Source: Isoetes taiwanensis (Eukaryota; Streptophyta; Lycopodiopsida; Isoetales; Isoetaceae). Taken from it: 64,000 nt of DNA. This document shows, in pieces, positions 12,627-24,324 of this stretch. Under the pieces are notes generated by a model. It saw only the letters and a list, made by a program, of their open reading frames with translations. It made no database searches and had not been told where the DNA came from. A program made the translations under genes and the position numbers. Positions within the stretch are counted from its first letter, which is position 1. Each line of letters begins with the position of its first letter. The stretch lies in the NCBI GenBank assembly GCA_021234155.1, contig JAJEKV010000332.1:188001-252000 (forward strand), in the 5' to 3' direction.

Positions 12627-13110
12627 TCATCTCGTCCCAAAGTTTTTGGATCGTGAAGATGGTGGATTCAGGGTGGCCCGTGTTTGATTGTAGAAGCATT
12701 TGAGAGCATCATCATCCACTATGATTATATCATCCTTATTCTATACCAAGTTCGGCCCATCATGTTACTCAAGTGTTTGATGAAGATAGGGTTTGCCTCG
12801 TTGGATCCTTGGGATTAGTGAACTTCACACATTTGTTCTGATCCCAAAGGGTCAACCAATTTCTACGATTTCCCCAGTGGCTCCAAAGTATCCTTGATGT
12901 TCCTTAGTTCCATGGATGACCAAATACCAACTCGAATAACCCCTAATGCCTCGCATAGCATCTCCTTCAAGTGCGGCCGCTGATAGATCCACTTGGTGTT
13001 TGATTCTACCGTGTCCGATGAAACCGTTTTCAGCCACTTTATTTTTCTAAAAGTCTTGCAAAGGACTCCGCTTAGGTCGAACACCACAACCTTCTTAGAA
13101 ACGCAATGGA
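12627..13110 (-). pseudogene. FCP1/NIF-like HAD phosphatase cargo gene of B1 (broken)
   Basis: Reading the minus strand from about 13110, the frame gives VVVFDLSGVLCKTF, then QRPHLKEM, then RVGIWSSMELRNIKDTLEPLG. After a frame change come DQNKCVKFTNPKDPT, FIKHLS, and after another IIVDDDALKCFYNQ and LNPPSSRS. These are the ordered landmarks of the FCP1/NIF HAD-phosphatase fold: aspartate strand, RP.L..FL, GIWSS, WD, VDD, NPP. The first motif reads DLSG rather than DxDxT, so catalysis is doubtful, although plant DLNG-type relatives exist. At least three frame breaks are present. The upstream start was not located. Assignment rests on motifs, not alignment. Confidence 0.7.
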
Positions 13111-13164
13111 AGTCTAAACATCAAACATGTATCCGGCCAAGAAGATACTTATAACACAACAATA

Positions 13165-13310
13165 CAAACGCGCCAAGCGTGATTTGAAATAGTCATAACC
13201 AAATCCGCCGGCGCGGATTTAGTTTGACAACGGTAAAAATAATCAAGACGCTTACGCCGATTTAATTCAAAGGTAATATTAAATTAAATCACGCTGGCGC
13301 TTATTTCGCT
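13165..13310. repeat. Family B palindromes
   Basis: Contains GCGTGATTTGAAAT, AAATCCGCCGGCGCGGATTT (a near-perfect palindrome at about 13202) and AAATCACGCTGGCGC. The AATC.CGC half-site is the B counterpart of the GCGCCATTT arm in family A. Confidence 0.65.
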
Positions 13311-13839
13311 TCAAGAAGGCCATACCTATCATCTTCGGCTGGCCATATCTGGGCCACCAAGGCCATTCTCCCCTCCGCCACCTTTTAATCTTCGCCTTCT
13401 TCTCGATCGCTAGAATTGTTATTTTCTATTAGTTCCACAAGGCCCTTCACAACCTACATTATTTTACTATTGATTTGGCAAACTTGTGGAATCACTAGAG
13501 CCGCTTTCAAGGGTTTCATTTTCTTTCTTCGCCAATTATTTCATTGTTAACCTGTGAATCTACTCTATTGTTGCTTGCATCACCCGCAATGTGGGCAAGG
13601 ATATTCCCTAAGTTCGCCGGCCATCAAAGCATTTTTTGAGCAACCACTTTAGCAAATTATTTGTTCATTACCGCTTCCTTATCGTCAAGTAGACATTAGT
13701 TCCCTCTCCAGAGCAACGCCCACTTTCGAATTGGACAAGTCTACGAGACTTTGATTGCCGATGATTTCAGGTTGCCATAAGGGCCTTTAGGAGACTTGGC
13801 AAGCACATGCATGAGGAATGGTTCAAGAAAAGTCTTTGG

Positions 13840-16800
13840 CCCCGCCATCACTCACAAAGCAAAGGACATCTTCTTGCACCCATAAGAGCCTCCTGCAATA
13901 TAACCTCCAACATGAAGCTCCAAGCAGGTTGTATCAATTGAGCAAATGCCTCGGGACGAGGTAAGCAGCCATAGACTGGGAAATCCATTTTTATTTAAGG
14001 GGCCCCTTCTCCTTAGTTTGTAGCTCGTGACTTGATTTCCCACTTAGAGGGGGTCCCGATCCTCATCCTCTTCCCGACTCATCCCGTGCTCGACCGATCC
14101 CCGATCCGTATGAAAGAATATAGTTCTTAAGTCCGGATCATCTAGAAGAAAACATTCCCATGCACCGCTATTGTCACCCTTGGCCTTAGCAATATCATAT
14201 TCCTCGCTGACAAAGATGGATATCATAATAAAGATCACATGTGCCATCTTCCGCTCGCTCGCAAAGCCATTATCCTTAACATCATATATTAGGCATCCCT
14301 CCCTAATAACTTTGAGGCACTCCAGATCATGAGCAGCAGATAGTGCATGTAGATGTGACTCAATCAAGGACAAACGATGACAATAGTGAAGGACCTCTCA
14401 GTTGTCAATCCTATACAACGGTAAAGAAGCTACCGTAGTCCTTTCCGGGTTCATGCCCATATCTCCTCTCCCACCCCCTCGGGCCCGTCCAACACAAAGA
14501 GTGATATATTTTAAGGCTTAAGTTGAATCGGCAAGAGACCTTTGTACCCAATGGAGATCGAATACCGGGGATGTCGCTTTCTCCAAAGAATCTTCTTCAC
14601 AAGGGCCACTTTTCTTTCTCAACTCACCAAGCACCTTAGGGGTAGAGTCTCCTTATGTTTTGTATTTTTAGCCTTCCAATTTTTTAGGAAGTCCTTTGAC
14701 CAGAATACAAACTTCTTTGATGTCATCATTACCGACCTTGTATTTGTCCAAAGAATCCAATCCCTCGTGATAATGCCACATCCCCCGATAGCCTTTGTAA
14801 CTCAAATTCCTACAACCGACTTCATTGTAATGACATCCTTTACATGACCGCAAAAGACTCAACGAAGGACATCCTATCCTTGGTGAAAGCACCCTTCTTG
14901 TATAAGACTTCTTCTTTAAGCACCGGGTCTAAAACTCCAAATGGTCTCGGGCCGCCTAGCCCCCGAAGTCTTTCTCATCTCCGCCACATTCAAGTCAAAG
15001 ATGCTTACATCAATGGGAGGCACCCTACCCATAGTATCCGCGCCTTTGTGCATAAGCTGCCCTGCATTCATTCCACTTGAGCCATACTGCCTCCTTACAA
15101 AACACAATCTTATACGAGTCCGCTGGTCCCGACCTTTGGATGAGCTTTGTATGATCCGCAATGTCATCACCACCTTTTTTCTTTGATTTTCTTGCGCCTT
15201 CTTCTTCTCCTCAGATAATTGTTCATGGATGAGTCCGCCTCCCAAAGAGCTTGAATGCCCTCGTGACTTTGACCCGCCTCGTCTGGTGGGCAATGGGCAG
15301 CCATATTCCACCCAATCGCTGACGGGATGGCGCAGCTTGTTCAACGTGATGGACCGCAATAGTACGTATATTGAATCAAGATCATAGAATAGAAAACACG
15401 GGCGGGATTTGAATAGAATTGATGAAGAGAAAATCACGCCGGCGTGAAAATGAATAAAGTTACTACGCAATTCACGCCAGCGCTTTTAATCAAACCTTCA
15501 CGCCAGCGCAGTTTTCAAATCAACTGAATTCAGCGCTGTTTTCAAATCAATTGTTGATTTGAAAACACCGGGCGTGGAATTGATTGATTTCAAAACACGC
15601 CGGGCGGAATTGGTTTGATTTGAAAGCACCGGGCGTGAATACAATTTATGAAACCAGGTTGATTACCTTTTGTATAGAAATGTCTCCCCATTTCATTCAA
15701 AGTTGCACTAATCTCAGCCAAATCCGCAGTGAAGTATTGGCATCCAAGATACTTATTACACCTCCTATACGCATAGTGATTGTAGAACACTTTTGGGCCT
15801 GTTTGTTCGTCCACCGATGATGGCCTTTTGTGCCTCAAACTAATGTCTGCCCGGCCGATGATGACATATTTAATATCATCACTTGATAATAGCTCCTCGG
15901 ACGTCTCGCCCACACAAAGCAGCTTGTTCGAGATCATATCCCAAGGTAGCACATCCGGCCGGCATAGGCATTTGACTGGATTACTAATCATGCTCAACAA
16001 TCTCCATGGCATGTGCCGGATCATATCTCCCGCTAACATAAATGGAGCTTGGTGAACGGATGAGGGACTTCACATGGATCGCAAAAGTTTCCTTTTAAGA
16101 CCCAATGGATAATGGTCACTGCATTTATTCAGCCTTTTGTTCATGGCCTCTAGTCTGCACCCACTCTGTCCGCTTCATTCTCAAAAAATGTAGCCTCCAT
16201 GCCTTCGACTAACCGCAGGTTGAACATTCTTCCCTAGATCTAGGACCCTTTTTAGAAGCTTTCAAGTCAGCTAATTCCCTAGCTTGCCGCAAATAGTGAC
16301 TTGGTGTCGGTTTTAGTGAACATGCCTCTACGCATACCGTGACCCCTTGGTAAATAGATATTGGGCGTAATCGCTACATTGGTTGGCCAACCATACTTAA
16401 AACATGTCTCACCGCTCACATCTCTTCATGAACGTATCCTTGTATGCGTGAGCTCTACAAGGAGTAAGTCCGAAAGGTATCTTTCTTCGGGCTTCGTGTA
16501 ATCTCCAAGAGCAATTTGCAAAGTGGGTGTCATCCTCTTCCTCACAAGAGATTAGGATCCCTTTGTTTGGCCATCTTGTTCCGCTTCCTTTTTTCCTCGA
16601 GAAGAGAGTTAAGTCGAAGCTTGCCATTTGTCTTGGCAAGGTCAACGCACCACTCGGCACCCTCGCCCATTTCCTTCTTCGGGCGTGCGGTGGTCGCTGG
16701 TTGCTATAAGAATCGGCCCTTCATCATCTAAGGTGAGATCATATGGTACCGCATCCGGGTCGCCTGCCCTTGCTTTTCTTGGCGTGGATTAGAACCCGAA

Positions 16801-16860
16801 CTAGTAGGGGTTTTCTTCCTCTTGAGCACCGCAAATGAAGATGAGCACTTTTTAGAGTAC
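13840..16860 (-). pseudogene. Large unrecognised cargo gene of B1, degraded
   Basis: Minus-strand coding-like segments run from about 16830 to 13850. In order: one with SCEEEDDTHFANCSWRLHEA (near 16540); one with YGWPTNVAITPNIYLPRGHG (near 16370); one with IIGRADISLRHKRPSSVDEQ and CQYFTADLAEISATLNEMG (15700-15870); one rich in K/R/E (15000-15300); one with YRGMWHYHEGLDSLDKYKVG (near 14770); and one with HLHALSAAHDLECLKVIREG (near 14330). Palindrome-containing DNA at 15380-15650 probably lies in an intron. I recognise no domain. It could be one spliced protein or two genes; stops and frameshifts are frequent. Confidence 0.4.
15395..15650. repeat. Family B palindrome array
   Basis: Repeated half-sites such as TTTTCAAATCAA, TCACGCCGGCGTGA and ACGCCGGGCG. 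At least six units alternate on both strands. It lies between coding-like segments of the unknown cargo gene. Confidence 0.7.
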
Positions 16861-16864
16861 TTTT

Positions 16865-18200
16865 AACAAGAGATCACGCTTGGCGGCATTTAAACCTAAA
16901 TTAGTACAAATCACGCTTTTGGCTTGTTGGTATCTCCACCATGCTATGCTAATTTGAAAACTAAATTATTTTGCATCCACATTTTAAGCTACATACCCTT
17001 CATGAATCCATATTTCACACTATTTAACCTCATTGAACATTGCTATCTCCAACCTGCCTAACACCGCTATATTCTATATATAAAACAGAGCAAAATTATG
17101 TTCCCTGTAATCTGACAATCGAGCATTAATCGATGTTAATATTTTAAAATTCATGCAAAGCATAATAACTCAAACTCATGCAAAGCATATTAAGTGAAAG
17201 GAAATATCTCAAATTCATGCAAGCATAATACTCTCCACACAAAGGTGTATTCCGTGGCAAATTAAATACCTTGAATAGGGTTCGTATTACGTGGTATTCT
17301 CGATCAACGCCCTTAAAACTTGAGAAGAGCCTGGTTTAGAGATTCTCTTCCACCGCCTCCCTCTGCCTGGTCCGCCTCGACCTCGATTCGCTTTAGAAGA
17401 CATCTGGAGTCGCCAGTAACAGAGTCGGAAGGTCGCTTCTGGATACGCTGGCCGAGCTGCTCAAGAAATAGCTTTTTCTACCTGACGAAATAGAGAAATT
17501 TGAATTTCAAGAAAACACAAAATGCGCTTTGAAATATTCTTGACACATACAAATAATAATGACTAAGACCCGTCCTCCGACTTCTTTCATTAAGTTTTAA
17601 AATCCCGCCAAATTTATCCCGCCTTAAACGTAGTTAACCTAATCTTTCTTCTAATTGAATTTTCCGACCGCCAGAAGTTTCCATAGCCTTCTTCTCAAAT
17701 CGGCTTCAAAGAGACTCAAATCAGCTTCTCAAGAATGGCATGTAATTCCGTACTCATCTCATTCCAATAGCTTGAACATTAATTTCCAATAGTAGGTGTT
17801 CGAATAGCAATTTTCTCAAGCAAAGGTCGAAGATGAATGTTTCCATGTTAACTACAAATCGAAAAAGGAAAGTAGGATTATGCAAGATCGACTCCATCGA
17901 TCCGATCAGAACCTGCCATGGAATTCCGCCGGGGATAAGTATGTCCGAAGTTCTGTTGATTAATCAGCTGCGCTATGGATGAAGCTTTACCTCGCAGACA
18001 CCCGGTGGGGATACGTTTGGAGAAAGTGTTGGAACATTTGTTGCATGGCCAAGAAACCGCTTAAAAAAAAGGTATGTAACATGTATTACATTGTAGAAAT
18101 ATAGAAGTAGACAAAATTTGTTGTATTCATTGGAAAAGATTACAATTGTATATAATCTGGATAAACCGGATAAACCGCACAAAATCCTTGATCATTTGTT
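16865..18200. other. Non-coding stretch of B1
   Basis: AT-rich with one AATCACGC palindrome half-site near 16900-16920. No supported gene. Purine-rich segments at 17340-17470 have no clear frame. Confidence 0.4.
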
Positions 18201-18219
18201 TCAAGCCCCAGCCATCGAA

Positions 18220-18840
18220 AGTAGTCATATCGATACTCCCATTTCCATTGCAGGGCATAGTGAATTCTTCTCGTAAAACCCCAAAAAAACACTGTGCTCT
18301 AGCTCCACCACCCCGGCTTTGCTCCACCTCCACCTCCCTCCCCTGCTTCCACCTCCCCGCTCCATTGGTTGAACCTCCAATGCATCAGATAAGCGCTGCA
18401 TGTAGTGGTTCCATTGGTTGAGCCATCTCCATTGCATCGTGATAATCACTTGTGGGTAGTGGTTCGTGTTGGGGCATCAGGGCATAGAGGCTAACCACTA
18501 AGAAACGCAGCTCCTCATTTTGAATCTCGAAATGACGGATGCGTAGATTCACTCTCGATCAATGCATGTAATCTTGCATTCTCGGTGATTAGATAAGAGG
18601 GCGAGCCTCCGATGCGATTACAAGGCCCCGTGAGCCCAGATCTATCATTGCCTCGCTCGGCCGCCATCATCATTACTTGATCCAAGTACTCCGTGGGTTG
18701 CAAGATCTGGTGCTCCAACCGAACCGGTGTCGGCCGCGGTTCAACCGGGACCGAGATTGGAGCCAAACCGAGTCGGGCTCAGGTGGGATTGCTGGCCCAA
18801 ATGTAATTCCAATCCATCTTCGCCACCAACCGGGTGATTA
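18220..18840 (-). pseudogene. Unrecognised small cargo gene of B1
   Basis: A minus-strand frame starting near 18820 (MDWNYIWASNP) continues after a stop as PISVPVEPRPTP, LEHQILQPTEYLDQVMMMAA and YLITENARLHALIES. It then changes frame to MPQHEPLP and DAMEMAQPMEPLHAA. The Glu/Leu-rich part could form a short coiled coil. No known domain. Coding status is inferred from frame-consistent stretches only. Confidence 0.3.
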
Positions 18841-18934
18841 ATGTAACCCGCATCTATCAATAGGAAGTGAGCTGAGTATCGGTATTCACCGGCGCAGTTA
18901 TATTTCTTTATTTATAAACTTAGAAAACTAAGAG

Positions 18935-19195
18935 ACACGCCCGGCGTGTTTAGCGTAAAAGTTGAAAGTAGGGATACAATTGTTTGCACGCTCAGCGTGT
19001 AAACTGCTATATAGGAAAAACTATACACGCTCGGCGTGCATTCAGTAGCCAGCGTGTAAATAATTGCCTGGCCTTTATCTATTTACTTATCTATCTGTAC
19101 AGGTTTTTTTTTTCTCCCTCCCTGCTGAATGCACGCCGAGCGTGTATTCATGTTGAAGGCTAAGATTACCCTAAAACACGCTTAGCGTGTTTCAA
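18935..19195. repeat. Cluster of ACACGC...GCGTGT palindromes in B1
   Basis: Short palindromes at about 18935 (ACACGCCCGGCGTGT), 18988 (CACGCTCAGCGTG), 19024 (ACACGCTCGGCGTG), 19132 (CACGCCGAGCGTG) and 19176 (ACACGCTTAGCGTGT). Five units in 250 bp with variable centres, a class distinct from the AATCACGC units elsewhere in B1. Confidence 0.85.
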
Positions 19196-19434
19196 ATATT
19201 ATCTTTCAGATTTTTCTAATGCTTTCTACTACACATTCATAATAGAAACTTGCATGCAATAGCATGATTAATTCAGGAAGAGAAACTCAAGAATTTACTC
19301 GAAACAAAAAGAAGCAGATGAAGTTTATAAAAAACTATTCTGGTTTTCATAAACATCATCCGCCTTCCCCTTACCGAGCAAATGCAAAAGCTTGTCTTCT
19401 TGGATTAAACCCGCCATTGAGATGATACTTAAAA

Positions 19435-19735
19435 CTAAATGAAACTAACCTTGAGTTCGAGGGTCGGAAGGAGGATAGATGCTTGTGGTTTTAATTCGAG
19501 GCTTTTCGATTCGCACCTTAGTCCTCCGCTTTTGGTTTTAATTCGAAGTCTCCGATGTCCTCTCGCTACGATGCTGCTGCAACAAAAGGCGGAGTCTTTT
19601 AGTAAGTTAGGAATTGCTGAAACCAAACATCTAACATTGATGAATATAAATCGCTCACCAAGATTTCGGATCTATGGATCCAAACACAGCAGGTTTAACC
19701 GCAAATCGATGAAGGAAGGAAAAATGTAGGAACTT
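19435..19735 (-). CDS. Possible small gene of B1 with TATA box
   Basis: A minus-strand frame of 63 codons ends at 19435. About 120 bp upstream of it lies CTATATAAATCC (minus sense, 19750-19763). The upstream block (GCGTGAATAATT plus TATATAG) is shared with the acidic gene at 20283-20750, suggesting two genes built on the same promoter. The peptide is Ser/Leu/Lys-rich and not recognised, and its start is uncertain. Confidence 0.3.
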
Positions 19736-20282
19736 GAGAGCGTAAAATGGATTTATATAGGCACAATTAGAAATAAGTTAGCGTGAATAATTGATTGCTT
19801 GAAATGCTGCCTTTGGCGCACGGTCTTCACTTGGACATGACATGTATATGGTATATATGGAGAATATTGCATTTCATGCAATAAATTCTCACCGGCATTT
19901 TATTCCATTCATTGCATTCAAAAAAAAAAAAAAGAATTTCAAATTTTATATAGGCTAAATTAAAATAATTTTAAAGGCAAAATTATCAAGGCTAAAAAAT
20001 GACTTGTTGAGTTGGGGAATTGTTTTAGGTCGTATAGGAAAATTTCCTATACTGCTGTGATTGATTTATAGTGTTCCCGAGACTTTGTCGACACAAATGC
20101 AGAGACAAAATTTTGGAGAAAACACTTTGGAGACAAAATGCTTGGAGAAAACAGTTTGATTTCATTCAAAATATTTTTATGTACAGAAAAACTGTTTGAA
20201 GAAAACTGTTTGAAGAAAAAGTTTGTGAAGAAAACTATTTGATTTCATTCAAAATTGATATGTACAGATGCCAAGAATGGCT

Positions 20283-20750
20283 TTACAAAATGCCCGAAGG
20301 CTTTACAAAATGTCCGAAGGCTTTACAAGATGCACCGGGATCTGCATCATTGATCTTCCACGTCTGGAACAAAGAAGAAAGAAAGGTGTTAGAAAAGAAA
20401 GAAAGGTGAAAAAAAAAATAAAAACAGACCTCCTCCTCTTCTTCAGAGATTTCATTCTCTGTTTCAGGGTCAAGCCAACCCTGAAGCAGAGCGGTTTCAT
20501 GCTCTTGGGAGGACATCTCCTCCTCTTCCTCCAACTCCTCCTCTTCCTCCTCTTCCTCCTCTTCAGAATCAGAGGAATCAGAGGAGCTCAATTCCTCCTC
20601 TTCAAAATCGGCATCATCCTCTGAATCGGAATCAGAGGAGAATTGGGCAAGGAAATCGATGAGCGGGGGGAAGAGAGGGGGTTCTTCAACCCGACGTCTC
20701 TTTGACGAGACCTCGGGTTCTTCATGAAGCGCAGAGGCGGAACGCTTCAT
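20283..20750 (-). CDS. Acidic nuclear-type protein of B1, probably spliced
   Basis: Starts MKRSASALHEEPEVSSKRRR, with a basic SSKRRRVEE stretch like a nuclear localisation signal near residue 16. A run rich in Ser, Asp and Glu follows (about residues 38-105). A likely intron lies at about 20365-20435: GTCTGTTTTTATT donor, pyrimidine tract, TTCCAG acceptor. After it comes a short C-terminus before the stop. On the minus strand CTATATAAATCC lies about 50 bp upstream. One of the few uninterrupted frames of B1. Acidic tails of this type occur in chaperone-like or activator proteins, but no family is recognised. Confidence 0.5.
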   Translation of the reverse strand: MKRSASALHEEPEVSSKRRRVEEPPLFPPLIDFLAQFSSDSDSEDDADFEEEELSSSDSSDSEEEEEEEEEELEEEEEMSSQEHETALLQGWLDPETENEISEEEEEVCFYFFFHLSFFSNTFLSSLFQTWKINDADPGASCKAFGHFVKPSGIL

Positions 20751-20789
20751 GGCGGGCAGAAAAAAAAAATTGGGACAGAATGGTCTTGA

Positions 20790-20885
20790 GAGCGTGAACC
20801 GGATTTATATAGGGTTAATTAGCTCTTAGCGTGAATAATTAATTGCCTCAAATAACACGCCAGGCGTACGAAATTCCCGCCAGCT
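20790..20885 (-). promoter_or_regulatory. Promoter of the acidic protein gene
   Basis: TATA-like CTATATAAATCC at about 20802-20813 in minus sense. Upstream are GCGTGAATAATTAATTGC and the half-palindrome ACACGCCAGGCGT. The same order occurs near 19750-19830. Confidence 0.5.
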
Positions 20886-21327
20886 ATATTATCTAGGGTA
20901 TATTATTATGGATAATAAATTCTCACGTCTATTAGTTATATGTCTTTTCGTAATCATATATCCAAATTTTCGATAATTAAAATTTGGATATATTTATATA
21001 AATGTCATTTCCTTGTTGTTGCCATGAAAATTCTTGTTTTAAATGATTTCGTTTACGCCCATTGTTATTATTATATTAAACCTATTTCCAAGGAATTTCT
21101 TGCTTTTAAAAAAATTTGATTTACCTCTACATATTCCATAAATGTACGTACTTTTTTTATCTTATGGTGTAATAATTTTTTCTTACTCATTGACTAAAAA
21201 GGGTGCAATTTGCCTAGGTCAATGGTGCCTCTCCAACTCAAGATGGTGAAAGAGCAATATCAATGAAAAACCAACTCCTAGCAAGAATGTTGAGAAAAAC
21301 AATTAGTCCCTCTATAGTAGGGTGCAA
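20886..21327. other. AT-rich spacer before the B1 transposase
   Basis: No gene. AT-rich DNA that probably includes the transposase promoter; no clear TATA box could be singled out. Confidence 0.4.
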
Positions 21328-24120
21328 TGGAGGAACAAGAAGGTGAGAATCATGCACAAGTGCAACAAGGAAATAGTAGGCCAAGGAGTCATTGTGCTAG
21401 CAGATCTGGTCAAAGTCAAGTAATGATGAAAGGCTAGGGAAGACAATATTGGTATTGCAATTTCGATGTTGGAAGACAACCGGAAAGGTAAAGGTTTGGG
21501 TGACAAGGAATGTTTTGGTTGTGTCAAGCAATTGGAGGTTCCTTGCATCATGGCATGGCCTATAAGTAGTGTTCAATTTGTGGAGGATTATATTTTTCCG
21601 AGCCCGAGGTTGTTGGGGACAATGATTGTCTTGATATTGATCCATTGGCGGTTGGAACTCTAAACCTAGGGCAAAGGGGAGAAGTATCGGTTGCCGACAT
21701 TATCCTAGCAAAAGAGCCAAGTTGATTAGTGACACCAAACGTGAGACAATGGTGAAGGTTAGGGGCTCAGATTATTGTTGGAGTGATTGTATGCAATTCT
21801 TCACAATAGAACAATTGGTGGAAGCAAGAGCCACTTTTCAAGAGTACAATCGCTGATGAGAGGGAGGACCTACATGTACACAATCTTCGAGCATGCACTT
21901 CAAGATGAAAGAAACCCAAACAGAAAAAAGATACCCTTTGCTAGGCAAATGGATATGTGCAAAAGCATGGCAGAGTATCCATGCAATTCCAACTCTTCAT
22001 GGCATAATTGGCAAAAAAAACAAAAGAGGGGAAATCGTGATTGCTTTACATGGAAATAATGGTTTGTTGAGACCAACAAGCTAGGACCACGGCTGCCGAG
22101 GAGATATTTGAAAATATATTGATTTCAATGCGTAGTCTATGCCACACAAAAAAGCGAGAAGGGATGAAAAGGGAAGAGCGGTTGTTGAGAAAAGGTTGCC
22201 ATCACATTGTACTCAAAAGAGTATTTTGGAAGAAGTGAATTCCCTACTTGAGAATTGGGAATTCTTCCAATATCCCAACCTAGCTTTAGTAGGTTATGGA
22301 AGAAGCATTTCAATCATGTCACCATAGCAACTTCAAACAACTTTGCAAAGTGCAATTTATGTGCTAAGTTGAAGGAGACTCTTGATAAGACCGTGCAACC
22401 TAGTCAAAGGGCTAGGATAAGGGGAGCATATGAAGGACCATATGATGACCAACTATCATGTAGATCATGTTATTGGATGTGGAGGACTTTATCCGCATTG
22501 GAACCCAATAACTATTTATGTATTATACATGACAAGATGGACCAAAGCAAAAGACTTGTCTTCCACAATTCAAGTACATACCAAAGTCATGTGGAAGATC
22601 ATACCCTTTCTGGGGATCTCAATGAGGGGCAATCTTGCATGGGCGGAATCAAACCTACTATGGCCATTTTAGTTTGGAGTTGTGGAGTGATGGTCCAGAT
22701 TTTCATATTGGGAGTATCATGAGGTGTTTGAGAAACTATGAAAATGGATACAATGGTCACCTCCAGGACCTTACACAACTAGCTTGGGGCACTACATAGA
22801 GCATTGTTAGATGGAAACCCTAACAATATTGAAAAGTTCAGCAAGGCAAGGTTTAGGAAGCATGGGTCTAATGAACATGTTGGAGCTTCAACTTCACGTG
22901 CTAAACCTCAAGATCTACCCAAAAGGTTTCTCTTGCAACTTGATAATTGTCTTTGGTCAAAATAAGAACAGTGGATGTTTTCTTTCCTATCCTACTTAAT
23001 GTTTGTGGGGGATATTTGAAAAGAGTTAATTTAGGGTTTCTTATGCCCGGGCATACCCATGAGGATGTGGATGCATTATTTGGCAAATATAGTTGTATCT
23101 TTGAAGCGACAAACAAGGACCAACTTTCCTAGGCTAATGGAAATCTTGCATGAATGCACTACTCCAAACCCTATAGCTTCTCTCATAGAAGAAGTGCCCG
23201 ATTGGAAGAGCTTTGTGGATGGTTATACATTGGATCTTGAAGGTCATTCCAGGCCTCTGCAGTTCACTTTTGGGTGAGAGATGGGATTCCAATCTTCCAA
23301 TGGAAGATGAGACCTTCGAGAGGATGAGTGGAGAGGAGGGGAGGAAATATGGCGTAGAGATGAGAATGGCAAGCCTATGATACCTCTAGGTCAACCAAAA
23401 GCTTTAAAACCCTTGAAGAAGTGAAGCAATTGGGATTGACTAAGGAAGGAATCCAAGACTATATAAAGCATTGGCAAACCAATCCGGATGACACCAACCG
23501 TGCCTTGGTGGCTTCTTTGGAAGAAGGTGATTAACTTTGTTGGGGAGATAGACACATCCTCGGATGAATTGAAAGAAGGGTGGTTGCCTAAAACTAGGTG
23601 GAAGACCTTAGCAGTCTGGCCGAGGATTTTGATGACACTTGTAAGTAGCATTCGCAAGCAATATGCTCCTCCTCCTTCGACAAACACTATGTTGGTCCTA
23701 AGAACAATAGGCCAAAGTTTCTAGGCATGGATGCTTATGAACCTTCCAATCGACTTGGAATGCCACCAATTTGTGGTAGTAAAGCCCGCCAGATTTAGAT
23801 ACATATCCGGTGTGGTTGGGGTTCACTATCTCCGATATTTGCAAAGAAGAAGGTAATATTAACTTCAACCATGTGCTTGGGTGGAATGGTGGTGTCCAGT
23901 GCATCAGTTGACCAACGTATCGGATAAAGAAAGGTACTCAGATTGTTGGACAAAGAAATGGAGGAGAAATCCGAGTGATCCTGATCTTTGGCTAGACTAT
24001 GAAAGTGTTTTGTACTCATGGACTCCAAACACTATTCCAGCTAGAAATGCGAGAATTACAATACCTCAGGATGTCAGGAAGAAGGCTATGATATCATTGG
24101 GGGTGCTTGAAGAAAGTTGA
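21328..24120 (+). pseudogene. Family B transposase (DUF7869-like, degraded)
   Basis: A frame opens MEEQEGENHAQVQQGN at 21328. A segment with FTIEQLVEARATFQEYN (about 21790) matches in position the zinc-knuckle and R..F region of the family A enzyme. The catalytic part then gives NNFAKCNLCAKLKETLDK (22330), LCIIHDKMDQSKR (22520), LQLDN followed by NKN (22935-22970), and GHTHEDVDALFGKY (23048). The C-terminus has DCWTKKWRRNPSDPDLWLDY and ends at the stop at 24120, close to the right terminus. Conserved acidic residues in these motifs are candidates for the catalytic triad. Stops and frameshifts make it inactive. Homology to the family A protein is clear by motif order and spacing. Confidence 0.82.
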
Positions 24121-24300
24121 ATAACTATGTAAATTTTTGTTATCACGTTTTTATGATATGGTGCTATATTGTGAAATATTGACTATTTTGTAAATAACAT
24201 GATATTACGTTTTCATAATTTTGAGGTGAAATGTGTGAATTTGAATATGCTACTAAAAACATGCAATATGAAATTTGTCCCAAAATTAAGACATAAACCC

Positions 24301-24320
24301 AATTTAATTGAATGATGGTT
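24301..24320 (-). repeat. Right terminal inverted repeat of B1
   Basis: AATTTAATTGAATGATGGTT, complement of the left terminus, followed by CCAT. The last 12 bases are identical to the end of B2. Confidence 0.88.
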
Positions 24321-24324
24321 CCAT

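Larger units (their letters stand above)
12142..24320 (+). mobile_element. DNA transposon family B, copy 1 (B1)
   Basis: A 12.2-kb element with terminal inverted repeats starting AACCATCATCCAATTAAATT at the left and ending AATTTAATTGAATGATGGTT at the right. Perfect 4-bp duplications CCAT lie at 12138-12141 and 24321-24324. It has a transposase at the right end related to that of family A, and minus-strand cargo genes: an FCP1-like phosphatase, a large unrecognised gene, a small unknown gene and an acidic protein. Short palindromes unlike those of family A are scattered through it. The same termini bound B2 at 29788-32059. Coding regions have stops and frameshifts. Confidence 0.88.

Noticed and set aside
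16516-16731. Plus-strand frames at 16.5-16.7 kb
   Set aside because: They are shadows of the minus-strand cargo segment with SCEEEDDTHFANCSW.
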